The notes below the pieces were generated by a model. It was not told the origin of the DNA and ran no database searches. It saw only the letters and a program-made list of their open reading frames with translations. Source: Paramagnetospirillum magneticum AMB-1 (GTDB lineage: Bacteria > Pseudomonadota > Alphaproteobacteria > Rhodospirillales > Magnetospirillaceae). Taken from it: a stretch of DNA of 64,000 nt. The stretch lies in the NCBI RefSeq assembly GCF_000009985.1, contig NC_007626.1:1292851-1356850 (forward strand), written 5' to 3'. Each line of letters opens with the position of its first letter. Position 1 is the stretch's first letter. Of the stretch, positions 7,396 to 16,179 are shown in pieces. The position numbers and the translations under genes were made by a program.

Positions 7396-8433
7396 TCAGG
7401 GGGCGGATTCGGCGTTGGCCTTGGCGGCGGCCGACATGAAATCGGCCAGCAGGCCGCGGCCCTCATCATCCAGGCGGGCGGTCAGGACCTCCGTCACCTT
7501 GGCCTGGGTGGCGGATTTGAAGGAGTCCCGCGCCTGGGGGGCGAGAGGCTGGACCGTCAGGCGGCGCCCAAGCCCGTCGGCGCCCCGCTCGGAATGGTCC
7601 AGCTTTCCGCTCAACTCGCGTCCGGCGGCGATGGCGCGGCGGGCGGCTTCGCGAACAGCCTGCTGTCCCTCGGGCGTCAGCGTCTCGAACGCCGCCCTGT
7701 TGTAGATCCACACATAGGGGGAATACAGGTGGTTGGTCAGGGTGGCATGGGTCTGGACGTGATGATAGCGCCGGCCCAGAACCACCGAGGGTGGATTCAT
7801 CTGGCCGTCGATCACGCCCATCTCCAGCGCCTGGAACTCGTCGCGGGACGACACCTTGACCGGCACGGCGCCCAGCGCCCGGATCATGGTGTCCAGGGTC
7901 TCGTAGCCGGGAATGGTGCGGATCTTGAGCCCGGCCATGTCGGCGGGCCCGGCGATGGGACGGCGGGAATTGGTCAGGACATGCATGCCCCCGGCATCGG
8001 CGAAGCCCAGCACCACCAAGCCGGTGCGCCGTTCGATATCGGCGGCCAGCCTCTGGCCGAACTCGCCGTCATAGAGGGCATAGGCGGCCTGCGGCCGGTC
8101 CAGGGCGAAGGGCATGTTCGTCACCGCCATGGGCGGGTAGAGGGGAGCCAGCCCGCCGGCGGTCACCAGGGCGGAGTGAAGCACGCCCTTGGCCACCAGT
8201 CCCGCCATGTCGCGGTTTCCTCCCAACTGGCCGTCGGGGAACAGGGCGGCCTTCAGGCTGCCGCCGCTCAGTTCGTCCAAACTGCGGCGGAACTGCGAGG
8301 CGGCGGCGGCGGCGGGATCGACCGCGGCATCCTGGGGCTGGGAATGGGCCAGATGAACGCTGGTCTGGGCGAGGGCTTGCGGGCCGCCGAGCAGCACCAG
8401 CAGGAGAAAGGCGGCGAGGAGGCGATGGGGCAT
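7396..8433 (-). CDS. TRAP transporter solute-binding protein, DctP family
   Basis: A 345-residue periplasmic binding protein with a signal peptide (about 1-22, cleaved near ALA-QTS). DctP-family features include LAHSQPQDAAVDPAAAAASQF, FPDGQLGG, GLKIRTIPGYETLDTMIRALGAVPVKV, and EMGVIDGQMNPPSVV, the region where a conserved Arg (R172 area) usually grips a carboxylate ligand. No DctQ or DctM membrane subunits are nearby. The gene begins 3 bp after the stop of the Cache-domain cyclase gene, so they are almost certainly co-transcribed; a sensory rather than transport role is an attractive inference. Confidence 0.85.
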   Translation of the reverse strand: MPHRLLAAFLLLVLLGGPQALAQTSVHLAHSQPQDAAVDPAAAAASQFRRSLDELSGGSLKAALFPDGQLGGNRDMAGLVAKGVLHSALVTAGGLAPLYPPMAVTNMPFALDRPQAAYALYDGEFGQRLAADIERRTGLVVLGFADAGGMHVLTNSRRPIAGPADMAGLKIRTIPGYETLDTMIRALGAVPVKVSSRDEFQALEMGVIDGQMNPPSVVLGRRYHHVQTHATLTNHLYSPYVWIYNRAAFETLTPEGQQAVREAARRAIAAGRELSGKLDHSERGADGLGRRLTVQPLAPQARDSFKSATQAKVTEVLTARLDDEGRGLLADFMSAAAKANAESAP

Positions 8434-8436
8434 GGC

Positions 8437-10578
8437 CTATTTCTCGGCAAACTGAATGGCGAATTCGGCATGGCCGGGGTCGGCGGCGTTGGCCGCGGCG
8501 CGTGCCTGCAGCAACCGCCCGGCCTCGTCGTTGGAGTAGACCGCGCCATAGGCGCGGAACAGCTCCGCCGCCCTGGCCCAATCGCCGTCCACATAGGCGG
8601 AGAAGGCCTCGCGCCAGCGGGCGACCCGCGCCAGATCCTCGGGGCTGGCCGCGTGGGGCTGGCCTTCCAGCGCGCCCACCAGTTCGAACAGCAGGATGGG
8701 GATGCTGGTTCCCGAAGCGACCACCGGCCCCAGGGGGCGCAGGACGAACTGGTCGCGGACCACGTCCTCAACCTCGCCGGTGACCAGCATCTCGGTGCCG
8801 AAATGCTTGTTCAGGGATTCCACCCGCGAGGCCAGGTTCACCGCCGCGCCCAGGGCGGTGTATTGCATGCGGTCGCGGCACCCCACGTTTCCCGCCACCG
8901 CCATGCCGGTGTGGAGGCCGTAGCGGGTGGGCATGGGAGGGTAATTGTTGGCGATCAGCTCGGCATTGAGCCCCGCCGTGGCGGCCCGGCAGGCCAGCAT
9001 GGCGCGGCAGGCGTGCAGCACGTGGTCGGGGTCGTGCTGGGGGGCGTTCCACAGCGCCATGACCGCGTCGCCGATGAACTTGTCCACGGTGCCGTTATGG
9101 GCGGCGATGGCGCCGGACATGCCTTCCAGATAGACGGACAGGTGATGCAGGACGTCCTCGGGCGCCATATCCTCGCTGGTGCGGGTGAAGCCCTTGATGT
9201 CGGTGAACAGGATGGTCAGCTCGCGCCGCTCGCCGCCGATCTCGGTGCTGGTGCCCGACTCGACGATGCGCCTGAGGATACCCTTGGGCACATAGGCGCC
9301 AAAGCTCCTCAGCGCGGCCTTCATGGTGGCAAGCCCCGCCGCCAGGGACTGAACCTCCACCACCGGGCTGTTTACCGTGATGTCGTGATCCAGTTCCAGC
9401 CTGCGGATGCGGTCGGCCTCGTCGGTCAGGGCCCGGATGGGGGTGGTCAGCAGGCTCGACGCCCAGACCACCGCGACGCTCGACAGCAGCAGGAAGCCTG
9501 CGCCGATCAGCAGGATCATGCCGCTGGCCTTGCGCAGGGGACCGACGAAGTCGGCCTCGGCGGCGATGACGCCGATGGTCCAGTTCTTGCCGAAGCTTTC
9601 GGGAAAGCGCGAGAACGCCACCAGATATTCGTCGCCGTCGGGACCCAGGGTGGCGCGGAAGCGGTCACCGGCTCCGGCGGCCCGCTTCCTGACCGCGCCG
9701 GCCAGGACGGGGTCGGAGAACTCCTCTGCCTTGGCGATCTCCACATGGCCGCCCTGCTGGACCAGGACGCGCTGGGGGTCGGGATATCCCAGCAGCCGCC
9801 CTTCCTCGTCCAGGATGAAGACCTGGCCGTTGTCGCCGATCCGGTGGTCGGCCAGCACTTTGGACAGGGTGTCGATGGACAGGTCGGCGCCGAAAACCGC
9901 GATGACCTGCCCGTCGTCGGTGGCCAGCTGGCGCGACAGGGTCAGGCCCGGACGCCCGATGCTGCTGAAGACATGCAGGCTGGAGGTGGCGATTTCGTTG
10001 GTTTTGAGCGCCGCCAGATACCAGGGCCGGTTGCGCGGGTCGTAAGTGGCCTTGGCCGCGCGCTCCAGCCCGACCACCTCGCCCCAATGGGTGATGTAGA
10101 TCCAGTTGTCGACCCGCTCGTCATCCACCGTGTCGATGAAGCGCAGGGCGTAATTGGCGTTCGGCGGGGGATTGCGGCCCTTCAGCGTGATGCCCGAACC
10201 GGGAGGGGGAACCCGGATCACCTCGTAGAAGGCGCCGTCGCGGGCGAAGCCGAAGAACAGGGCGTAGATATCGGGGAACTTCTCCAGCGCCTCGACCAGC
10301 GGGCGCAGTCCTTCGACCCGGCGAATGGAATCGCCTTCCGCCTTGCCAAAAGCCACCGACAGGTCGGCCACCCGGCCCATGGGGCCCAGCAGCGAACCGA
10401 CCCCGGACACCACGTCGGTGGTGGCGCTGTCCATGGCGTGTTCGGCCAGCTGGATGGCCAACTGGGAGTTCTGGCGATAGAGAACAGCGGTCATCAACGC
10501 CGTCAGCGGCAGCATGACGCTGAGGAACATGACGGTAATGCCGACCCGCAAGCGGATGCGGAATCCTTTCGGTGGCAT
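8437..10578 (-). CDS. Cache-domain class III adenylate/guanylate cyclase
   Basis: A 713-residue membrane cyclase. Membrane helix 1 (about 13-35) and helix 2 (about 347-370, ASGMILLIGAGFLLLSSVAV) flank a large extracytoplasmic dCache sensor domain, recognisable from YDPRNRPWYLAA and FILDEEGRLLGYP. A short HAMP-like linker leads to the class III catalytic domain: LTILFTDIKGFT and KFIGDAVMALW provide both metal-binding Asp, and GAAVNLASRVE carries the transition-state Asn/Arg. All catalytic positions look intact. It makes cAMP or cGMP in response to an external signal, possibly presented by the binding protein encoded 3 bp downstream. Confidence 0.9.
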   Translation of the reverse strand: MPPKGFRIRLRVGITVMFLSVMLPLTALMTAVLYRQNSQLAIQLAEHAMDSATTDVVSGVGSLLGPMGRVADLSVAFGKAEGDSIRRVEGLRPLVEALEKFPDIYALFFGFARDGAFYEVIRVPPPGSGITLKGRNPPPNANYALRFIDTVDDERVDNWIYITHWGEVVGLERAAKATYDPRNRPWYLAALKTNEIATSSLHVFSSIGRPGLTLSRQLATDDGQVIAVFGADLSIDTLSKVLADHRIGDNGQVFILDEEGRLLGYPDPQRVLVQQGGHVEIAKAEEFSDPVLAGAVRKRAAGAGDRFRATLGPDGDEYLVAFSRFPESFGKNWTIGVIAAEADFVGPLRKASGMILLIGAGFLLLSSVAVVWASSLLTTPIRALTDEADRIRRLELDHDITVNSPVVEVQSLAAGLATMKAALRSFGAYVPKGILRRIVESGTSTEIGGERRELTILFTDIKGFTRTSEDMAPEDVLHHLSVYLEGMSGAIAAHNGTVDKFIGDAVMALWNAPQHDPDHVLHACRAMLACRAATAGLNAELIANNYPPMPTRYGLHTGMAVAGNVGCRDRMQYTALGAAVNLASRVESLNKHFGTEMLVTGEVEDVVRDQFVLRPLGPVVASGTSIPILLFELVGALEGQPHAASPEDLARVARWREAFSAYVDGDWARAAELFRAYGAVYSNDEAGRLLQARAAANAADPGHAEFAIQFAEK

Positions 10579-10663
10579 CTCGCTCCCCCCTCTTCGCAGC
10601 GATTGCGATGCCTAAGTTATAGTACTATTTGCTGCGGCGCAAACGCCCGTTTCAGGGGAAGTA

Positions 10664-11410
10664 TCAGAAGGCCTCGCCCCGTTCCGCCCGGTCCTGGGCG
10701 GCGGCCAATTCCGTTGCCAGCGCCTCGTCCCTGGGGCCTTCCCAACGGTCCAGGCTGACCAGATCGGCCAGGGGCAGGCGCTTGCGCCAGCCGCGTGTTT
10801 CCAGCTCGGGCTGGGCGAAGAAGTGGCTGACCTTGCCCAGGCAGAGATAGGCCACCGGCACCACCCGCTCGGGCAGGCCCAGGATGTCCTTCAGGGCCGG
10901 CTCGGAAATGATGGAGACCCAGCCGAGGCCCAGGCCCTCGGCGCGGGCCGCCAGCCAGAGATTCTCCACGGCGCAGACGGTGGAATAGAGGTCCATGGTG
11001 GGGATGTGGGTGCGGCCCAGAACCACCGGCCCCACCCGGTCACGATCGCAGGTGACGCAGATGTTGACCGGCGATTCCAGGATGCCTTCCAGCTTCAGCG
11101 AGCGGTAGGTGGCCTGGGCCTCGCCCTCGAACATGCGGGCGGCCTCGTCGTTGGCCTGGGCGAAGGCGTCCTTGATGCGGGCGCGGGTTTCGGGCGAGCG
11201 CACCAGGATGAAGCTCCAGGGCTGCATGAAGCCCACCGAGGGGGCATGGTGGGCGGCCACCAGGATGCGGGCCAGCACCTCGTCGGGAATGGGGTCGGGC
11301 AGGAACTGGCCGCGCACGTCGCGCCGCGACAGCAGCACCCGGTACAGCCCCAGCCTGTCCGCCTCGGTCAAGACGTCGTCGCCCTGGATGGCGGCGGCCC
11401 GATCTGTCAT
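10664..11410 (-). CDS. bluB: 5,6-dimethylbenzimidazole synthase
   Basis: A 248-residue flavin-destroying nitroreductase-fold enzyme that converts FMNH2 and oxygen into 5,6-dimethylbenzimidazole, the lower ligand of vitamin B12. BluB hallmarks are visible: RRDVRGQFLPDPIPDE, AAHHAPSVGFMQPWSFI, and ENLWLAARAEGLGLGWVSI. The length is slightly above the usual 220 because of a polar C-terminal tail. The gene is divergent from chaC with only 62 bp between them, too short for a cobalamin riboswitch, and none was seen. No other cobalamin genes are in the window. Confidence 0.9.
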   Translation of the reverse strand: MTDRAAAIQGDDVLTEADRLGLYRVLLSRRDVRGQFLPDPIPDEVLARILVAAHHAPSVGFMQPWSFILVRSPETRARIKDAFAQANDEAARMFEGEAQATYRSLKLEGILESPVNICVTCDRDRVGPVVLGRTHIPTMDLYSTVCAVENLWLAARAEGLGLGWVSIISEPALKDILGLPERVVPVAYLCLGKVSHFFAQPELETRGWRKRLPLADLVSLDRWEGPRDEALATELAAAQDRAERGEAF

Positions 11411-11472
11411 TCTTCGCTCCCTTTCCTCGCCCCGGCCCGGAGGCGGGGGTCACTTTAGCGCCACGATCTTCC

Positions 11473-12033
11473 ATGACCAAGGATTGCGATCTCTGGGTAT
11501 TCGGCTACGGCTCGCTGATGTGGCGGCCGGGCTTCGACGCCGACGAAGTCTGCCGTGCCGTCCTCGACGGCTGGCACCGCGATTTCTGCGTCTACTCCCG
11601 CCACTGGCGCGGTACGCCGGAACGTCCCGGCCTGGTGCTGGGCCTGGATGAAGGCGGCTCGTGCCGGGGCATGGCCTTCCGGGTCTGCGTGGAACGGGCG
11701 GCGGACGTGGTCGAATACCTCAACGAGCGCGAACTGGTCGGGTACGCCTATGTGGCCCGCTTTCTTCCCATCCGCCTTGACGATGGTCGTGTGGTCCAGG
11801 CCTATACCTTCGTGGCGGATAACGGCCATCACCATTATGCCGGGCAATTGCCGCTGGAGCAGGCGGCGGCCATCATCATGGATGCCGAGGGCCAGGGCGG
11901 GCTGAACCGCGATTACCTGATCAACACCATCCGCCAGTTGGAAAGCGACGGCTTCGCCGAGGCAGAGCTGCACGCCCTGCTGGTGGAGGTCGAGCGCCAG
12001 ACCGGCATCATCGAGGCTGGCGCGGGGATTTAG
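11473..12033 (+). CDS. chaC: Glutathione-specific gamma-glutamylcyclotransferase (ChaC family)
   Basis: A 186-residue ChaC-type enzyme that cleaves glutathione to 5-oxoproline and Cys-Gly. The substrate loop VFGYGSLMWRPGF (about 9-21) is the family signature, and the catalytic acid is in the YLNERELVGY region. The length is typical of bacterial ChaC. The 3' end overlaps the convergent glycosyltransferase-like gene by four bases through shared stop codons. There is no nearby cation transporter gene. Confidence 0.88.
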   Translation: MTKDCDLWVFGYGSLMWRPGFDADEVCRAVLDGWHRDFCVYSRHWRGTPERPGLVLGLDEGGSCRGMAFRVCVERAADVVEYLNERELVGYAYVARFLPIRLDDGRVVQAYTFVADNGHHHYAGQLPLEQAAAIIMDAEGQGGLNRDYLINTIRQLESDGFAEAELHALLVEVERQTGIIEAGAGI

Positions 12034-12935
12034 GGAGCTTTCGCCAGGCTTTCCAGCTCGAGAAAGGGAAAATGCCCCGAGGCGAGCAGGGCATCCCGCA
12101 CGCCGCGCCAGAATGGAATCTCGCGGATGATGGACTGGCCCCGGTCCGCGATCCGATCGCATTCACTCTTGTCGTAAGGGCGCAGGTGGCGCAGGCACGC
12201 CTCCACCAACTGGTCATAGGGGGCGGTGACGATGCCGCCGTCATACGGCGCATCGCTGGATTCCTCGGAAATGACGAAGCGGTGGTTTGTCAGCAGATAG
12301 GACAGGCGCACCTGTTCCATGACCTGTCCTTCCAACTGGTGAATGTTGATCACCGCCTTGGCATTGGCGATGTGGTTGTCGCGATTGGGGCCGAACAGGC
12401 CCATGCGCCTCTCCACCTTGAGGCCGGCGCCGGACAGGGCATCGAGCAGAATCTGCCGCCGTTCGGTCATGTTGCCGTAAAACAGGACATCGATTTCCTT
12501 GCGCGGGAGGTCCGGGATGCGCTCCAGGACGGGATCGTGGCCCACCGGGACATGGACCACGTTGGAAAGCCCCAGTGATTTCAGCACCGCTACATTGGTC
12601 GGCGAATAGTCCCAGACCATGTGGGCGCGGCGCAGGATTTCCAGATAGTCCGGATTCATCTCGAGGATGCCTCCGGCCGTCAGGGATTCCAGTTGGAATA
12701 CCGCGGTCTTGGCCAGCAGGTGCGGGGGAAAGGCCCCTTTCTTCATGAAGGCCACATGACCGACGAGGATGTTGTAGGCGTGATGGTCGTAGGTGTTCAC
12801 CGAGTACCGGTGCGGGACGCCAAGGCGGCAAAAGCTGCTGCGCATGGCATCGATGACTTCCTCGAAAATGGGGGCGTACTCGTTGAAGGCATAGTGGAAA
12901 ATATTGATCGGCATGCTTCCCCGCGCGCGGCTCAT
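12030..12935 (-). CDS. Glycosyltransferase-like protein (CgeB-like C-terminal region)
   Basis: A protein of about 301 residues with features of GT-B type glycosyltransferases that resemble the CgeB/DUF3880 group: VPVGHDPVLERIPD, DVLFYGNMTERRQILLDALSGAGL, a following NAKAVINIHQLEG, and RLSYLLTNHRFVISEES before the acceptor-side helix. ATG 12935 is used; ATG 12914 (MPINIFHYAF) has a GGGGA close by and may be real, and a TTG at 12941 is also in frame. No sugar-nucleotide pathway gene lies next to it. The donor and acceptor are unknown. Confidence 0.65.
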   Translation of the reverse strand: MSRARGSMPINIFHYAFNEYAPIFEEVIDAMRSSFCRLGVPHRYSVNTYDHHAYNILVGHVAFMKKGAFPPHLLAKTAVFQLESLTAGGILEMNPDYLEILRRAHMVWDYSPTNVAVLKSLGLSNVVHVPVGHDPVLERIPDLPRKEIDVLFYGNMTERRQILLDALSGAGLKVERRMGLFGPNRDNHIANAKAVINIHQLEGQVMEQVRLSYLLTNHRFVISEESSDAPYDGGIVTAPYDQLVEACLRHLRPYDKSECDRIADRGQSIIREIPFWRGVRDALLASGHFPFLELESLAKAP

Positions 12936-12995
12936 GTTCAAGGAACAGCCCCGTTATAGCTTGCGTTTGCCTGGCAGGCGACTCCGGTCGGCGTC

Positions 12996-14012
12996 CTACC
13001 GGCAGTGCCGTCGGTCTTCGGACTGCGTCGAATCGCCCCATTCCAGGCTGATGCGGAAGGCCCGGCAGATACGGCCGTCGCGGGGAAGCTGCTCCACGGT
13101 GCCGTTCAGGTCTCCGTGCTGCCACTTGACCTTCCGGCCGGGGGCATCCCAGGCGACCTCGATTGCGGACATCACGGCCCATTCTGCCTTGGCGGGAATG
13201 AAGGCCGGGACGGTGAAGACGGCCCGGACTTCCTGAGCTTCGATTTCCTTGCCGCGCGGCAGGGAAGGCCCCGAGCCGACCTGCTCGGAAACCAGCGCGA
13301 TGAGCAAAATGGCCGCCAGTCCCGCAGTGGCCAGCCACCCGGTCCGTCCCGCGCTTTTGTTTGGCCGGCGGGCGTTCGGGGCCGCCATGGCCGACAACGC
13401 CAGTTCCATTTCAACGCGCAAATCCACCGGCAGGGCTTTGGTGGACGATGGGTTGTCGTTCATGGCCCGCATCACCCATTCGCCCAGGCGGCGGAGATCG
13501 GAGCTGACCAGAACCCGGCGCTCCGCCGAGGCCAGATCAATTCCAGGGGTGTGGCCGGGCGTGTTGTCGGGCAGGACATGCAGCAGGCCACGCCCCCACT
13601 CCTCCGGCCGGAGGCTGCCGGCCGGCAGGGACAGCAGCAGCCGCGTCTCCAGGGCATCGGCCGCATGCTGCAAGGCATCGGCGGGGTAGGCGCCGATGAA
13701 ATATCCGTCGTCGCCGCGGTGGGTCCACACCACTCCGGGGGCGGGCGGCGAGAGGATGTCGAGAATCCCGCCGGTCACCGCCATATGGACCAGGCCCCGG
13801 GGGCCGAGGACGACGAAGTCGGGCAGGGACCCGTCGGAGCGGCCAGGGAAGGCGAAGACAGTGCAATCGTCGGGCAACTGGTCGCGCAATTCGGCCCAGA
13901 CGCGCCGTTTCGCGTCCAGGCGGCGCCCCCCGAAACCGTCGACTCTGTCCGGAACCACGTTGGCCACGGTTGCACGCCCTCCCACGATGCGCGCAGGAGA
14001 ATGCATAAACAA
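12996..14012 (-). CDS. Uncharacterised membrane protein with NERD-like N-terminal region
   Basis: A 338-residue protein I do not recognise as a named family. Residues about 33-85 (VFAFPGRSDGSLPDFVVLGPRGLVHMAV) loosely resemble a NERD nuclease-related core, although the expected Lys is not obvious. A single membrane helix lies near 231-247 (WLATAGLAAILLIALVS). The C-terminal 90 residues are periplasmic-looking and end in Cys-containing DGRICRAFRISLEWGDS, reminiscent of the tail of outer-membrane surface antigens. It may be a membrane-anchored stress or envelope protein; the call is weak. Confidence 0.55.
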   Translation of the reverse strand: MFMHSPARIVGGRATVANVVPDRVDGFGGRRLDAKRRVWAELRDQLPDDCTVFAFPGRSDGSLPDFVVLGPRGLVHMAVTGGILDILSPPAPGVVWTHRGDDGYFIGAYPADALQHAADALETRLLLSLPAGSLRPEEWGRGLLHVLPDNTPGHTPGIDLASAERRVLVSSDLRRLGEWVMRAMNDNPSSTKALPVDLRVEMELALSAMAAPNARRPNKSAGRTGWLATAGLAAILLIALVSEQVGSGPSLPRGKEIEAQEVRAVFTVPAFIPAKAEWAVMSAIEVAWDAPGRKVKWQHGDLNGTVEQLPRDGRICRAFRISLEWGDSTQSEDRRHCR

Positions 14013-14063
14013 TCATCAGAAGAAAAGATGTTATTTAAGGAGTCTTAATCGGCGGGTCCGATG

Positions 14064-14798
14064 TCAGGTCATGGGGCGTTCAAGATGCAGGATGAAGCGG
14101 CAAAGCGCCTCATGGTCCGCATCGCTCCACCGTGCCCTGACCTGGGCGGGGTCGGCGTGGGCCAGCGCTCCCAGATCGGCGAAAAGGGCGCGCATCAGGG
14201 CGGCGAAGGCGCTCTCGTTCAGCTGCCAGTGCTCGTCCCGGGCGCCGACCTGGGCGGGCGTGAGGTGGGAATTGACCAGGGTCATGAACCACACCCGGCG
14301 CTTCTTGAAATCCGCGAAGGCGTGAACCACCACCATCAGAACATCGTCGATCAGCCGGGCCGCCTCGGGATCGGCATGGATGGCGCGCCAGTCGTGCCCG
14401 CCGCCGCCGCCCGGGTGGCGGTCCAGGATGGCGGTGGAGCGACGGCGGCACTGCTCGAACTGGGTGGGGCCGATCATCTTGTCCATGGCCATGTGGAAGC
14501 CGGGGATCATCCGGCGCGACAGGATGCCTTCGCCACCCTCGTCGCCGCTGCGGGGCGGAAAGAGGTGGGCGAAGCGGCGCATCAGGATGCGCTCGAACGG
14601 CTGTTCGCGGGCTCCCTCCCATTGCTGCGCGGCGCGGCTTTGGGTGCAGTCGTTCCAGGCCCGCTGGTAATAGGCCTTGAAGCGGGTCTGCTCGGACTCG
14701 ACGAAGCGCCGGGCCAGGGCGCGGATCTGGCTGGCGGTCAGGCTGCCGCCGGCCTTGGCCGCCTCCACCTCCAGTCTCGTCGCGAAATGCCCGACCAT
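14064..14798 (-). CDS. Uncharacterised protein, His/Arg-rich, alphaproteobacterial
   Basis: About 244 residues from ATG 14798, which has GGGAG five bases upstream; ATG 14873 would add a Pro/Gln-rich stretch of 25 residues. The body is mostly helical and charged, with the segment RRMIPGFHMAMDKMIGPTQFEQCRRR, a Gly-rich turn (HPGGGGGHDW), and LMVVVHAFADFKKRRVWFM. There is no signal peptide or membrane helix. I do not recognise the family. It is divergent from the DUF3095 gene. Confidence 0.55.
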   Translation of the reverse strand: MVGHFATRLEVEAAKAGGSLTASQIRALARRFVESEQTRFKAYYQRAWNDCTQSRAAQQWEGAREQPFERILMRRFAHLFPPRSGDEGGEGILSRRMIPGFHMAMDKMIGPTQFEQCRRRSTAILDRHPGGGGGHDWRAIHADPEAARLIDDVLMVVVHAFADFKKRRVWFMTLVNSHLTPAQVGARDEHWQLNESAFAALMRALFADLGALAHADPAQVRARWSDADHEALCRFILHLERPMT

Positions 14799-14974
14799 GG
14801 TGGCTCCCACCCCCTGGCAGCATTGGGGCTCGGCCTCGGGCTGATCCTGTGGCGGCGGACGTCGGGCTGACATGACAAGAGCATAGCGCGCCCCAACCCG
14901 ACAGTGAACCGACTCTCGCTCTTGCCGGAGCAAGGTGGTCAAATGGGAGGCCTCGCAATGGAGATGTCCCCGCC

Positions 14975-16120
14975 ATGTTCGACCGGCTGAAATCCATGAC
15001 CCGCGTGGTCAACGTGTTCGAGGACGAGTATTACCGTCCCGCGCCGCCGGACTGGCTGGCGGTGGCCACCGACGTGCAAGGGTCGACGGTGGCGGTGGAG
15101 GCGGGCAAGCAAAAGACGGTCAATTTCGTCGGGGCCTCGGCCATCGCGGCCCTGCGCAATCTTTGCGCCCCCATGGACCTGCCGTTTCAGTTCGGCGGCG
15201 ATGGGGCCATGGCCCTGGTGCCGCCTCAATTCGCCGAGCGGGCGCGGGTGGAACTGGCGCGGGCCCGCGGCTTCGCCCGGCGCGAGTTCGGCATCTCGCT
15301 GCGGGTGGGGGCCGTGCCGGTGGCCACGGTGACCGAGGCGGGCGGCACCATTCTGGTGGGGCGCTACGAGCCTTCGCCCGGCAATCCCTTCGGCATGTTT
15401 TCCGGCGGCGGCATGGGATTGCTGGAAGAGGCCGTGAAGGAACGCGGCCATCCGGATCTGGCGCGGCTGTCGCGGATTCCCGAGGAATTGGACGATGGCG
15501 AGTTTCCCGATCTGACCGGGTTGTCCTGCCGTTGGGAGCCTCTGGGCACCCAACGCGGCGCGGTGATCGCCCTGTTGGTTGTCGGCGACAGGGACCACTG
15601 TCGCCTGTATCGGGATCTGTGCCGGCTGTCCGACAGCGAGGCCGAGGGGCTCAAGATCGCCTCACGCGAAAATCTCAAGCCCGGCTGGCCGGGCGAGAGC
15701 ACCATGATCGAGGCCCGCCTGGGGCGGGGGCGTGGTGGAGTCTGGCGCCGCTGGCTGGACGTGGCGGCCCAGACCATTCTGGTCAAGCTTCTGTGCACGC
15801 TGGGGCTCTCCCTGGGCGGCTTCGATCCCAGGCGCTATCCCGAGGAGGTGATCACCAACACCGCCTTCGTCAAGCACGACGATACCCTGGCGGTGGTGTT
15901 CGACTGCCCGTCCGACCGCGTCGACGGGCTGCGGGCCTATCTGGACGAGCGCGAGGCACGGGGCGAATTGCGCTACGGCCTGCAGATTTCCGACGTGGCC
16001 CTGATGGTCTGTCTGGTGGGGAACTTGAGCGAAGGGCGGCACGTCCACTTCATGGATGGAGGCGACGGCGGCTACACCATGGCGGCAAAGCGGTTGAAGG
16101 CGGCGGCAGGGGCGCGTTGA
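14975..16120 (+). CDS. DUF3095 domain protein
   Basis: A 381-residue protein matching the DUF3095 family, which carries a cyclase-like fold at its N-terminus. Typical segments are DWLAVATDVQGSTVAVEAGKQKTVNFV and LPFQFGGDGAMALVPP, resembling the two metal-binding strands of class III cyclases, then FGISLRVGAVPV and CRWEPLGTQRGAVIALLVV. Whether it makes a cyclic nucleotide is not established. It sits upstream of nadE in the same direction with a 59-bp gap. Confidence 0.8.
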   Translation: MFDRLKSMTRVVNVFEDEYYRPAPPDWLAVATDVQGSTVAVEAGKQKTVNFVGASAIAALRNLCAPMDLPFQFGGDGAMALVPPQFAERARVELARARGFARREFGISLRVGAVPVATVTEAGGTILVGRYEPSPGNPFGMFSGGGMGLLEEAVKERGHPDLARLSRIPEELDDGEFPDLTGLSCRWEPLGTQRGAVIALLVVGDRDHCRLYRDLCRLSDSEAEGLKIASRENLKPGWPGESTMIEARLGRGRGGVWRRWLDVAAQTILVKLLCTLGLSLGGFDPRRYPEEVITNTAFVKHDDTLAVVFDCPSDRVDGLRAYLDEREARGELRYGLQISDVALMVCLVGNLSEGRHVHFMDGGDGGYTMAAKRLKAAAGAR

Positions 16121-16145
16121 CAGGGCCAAATCGCCTCCCTAGTGT
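16117..16145 (+). promoter_or_regulatory. Possible promoter for nadE
   Basis: A consensus TTGACA at 16117-16122 overlaps the DUF3095 stop and is followed after 17 bases by TAGTGT (16140-16145), a poor -10. The AT-rich stretch TATATATT at 16149-16156 lies too far for that -35. Confidence 0.3.
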
Positions 16146-16179
16146 GCCTATATATTGTTCACAGGGGCCGAAACGCCAA

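Noticed and set aside
7594..10758. Plus-strand open frame of 1054 codons
   Set aside because: It runs antisense to the TRAP protein, cyclase and part of bluB, has a His/Gly/Gln-rich composition typical of antisense frames in GC-rich DNA, and no recognisable domain.
11411..11472. Cobalamin riboswitch upstream of bluB
   Set aside because: Only 62 bases separate the two divergent starts, too few for the aptamer, and no B12-box sequence was seen.
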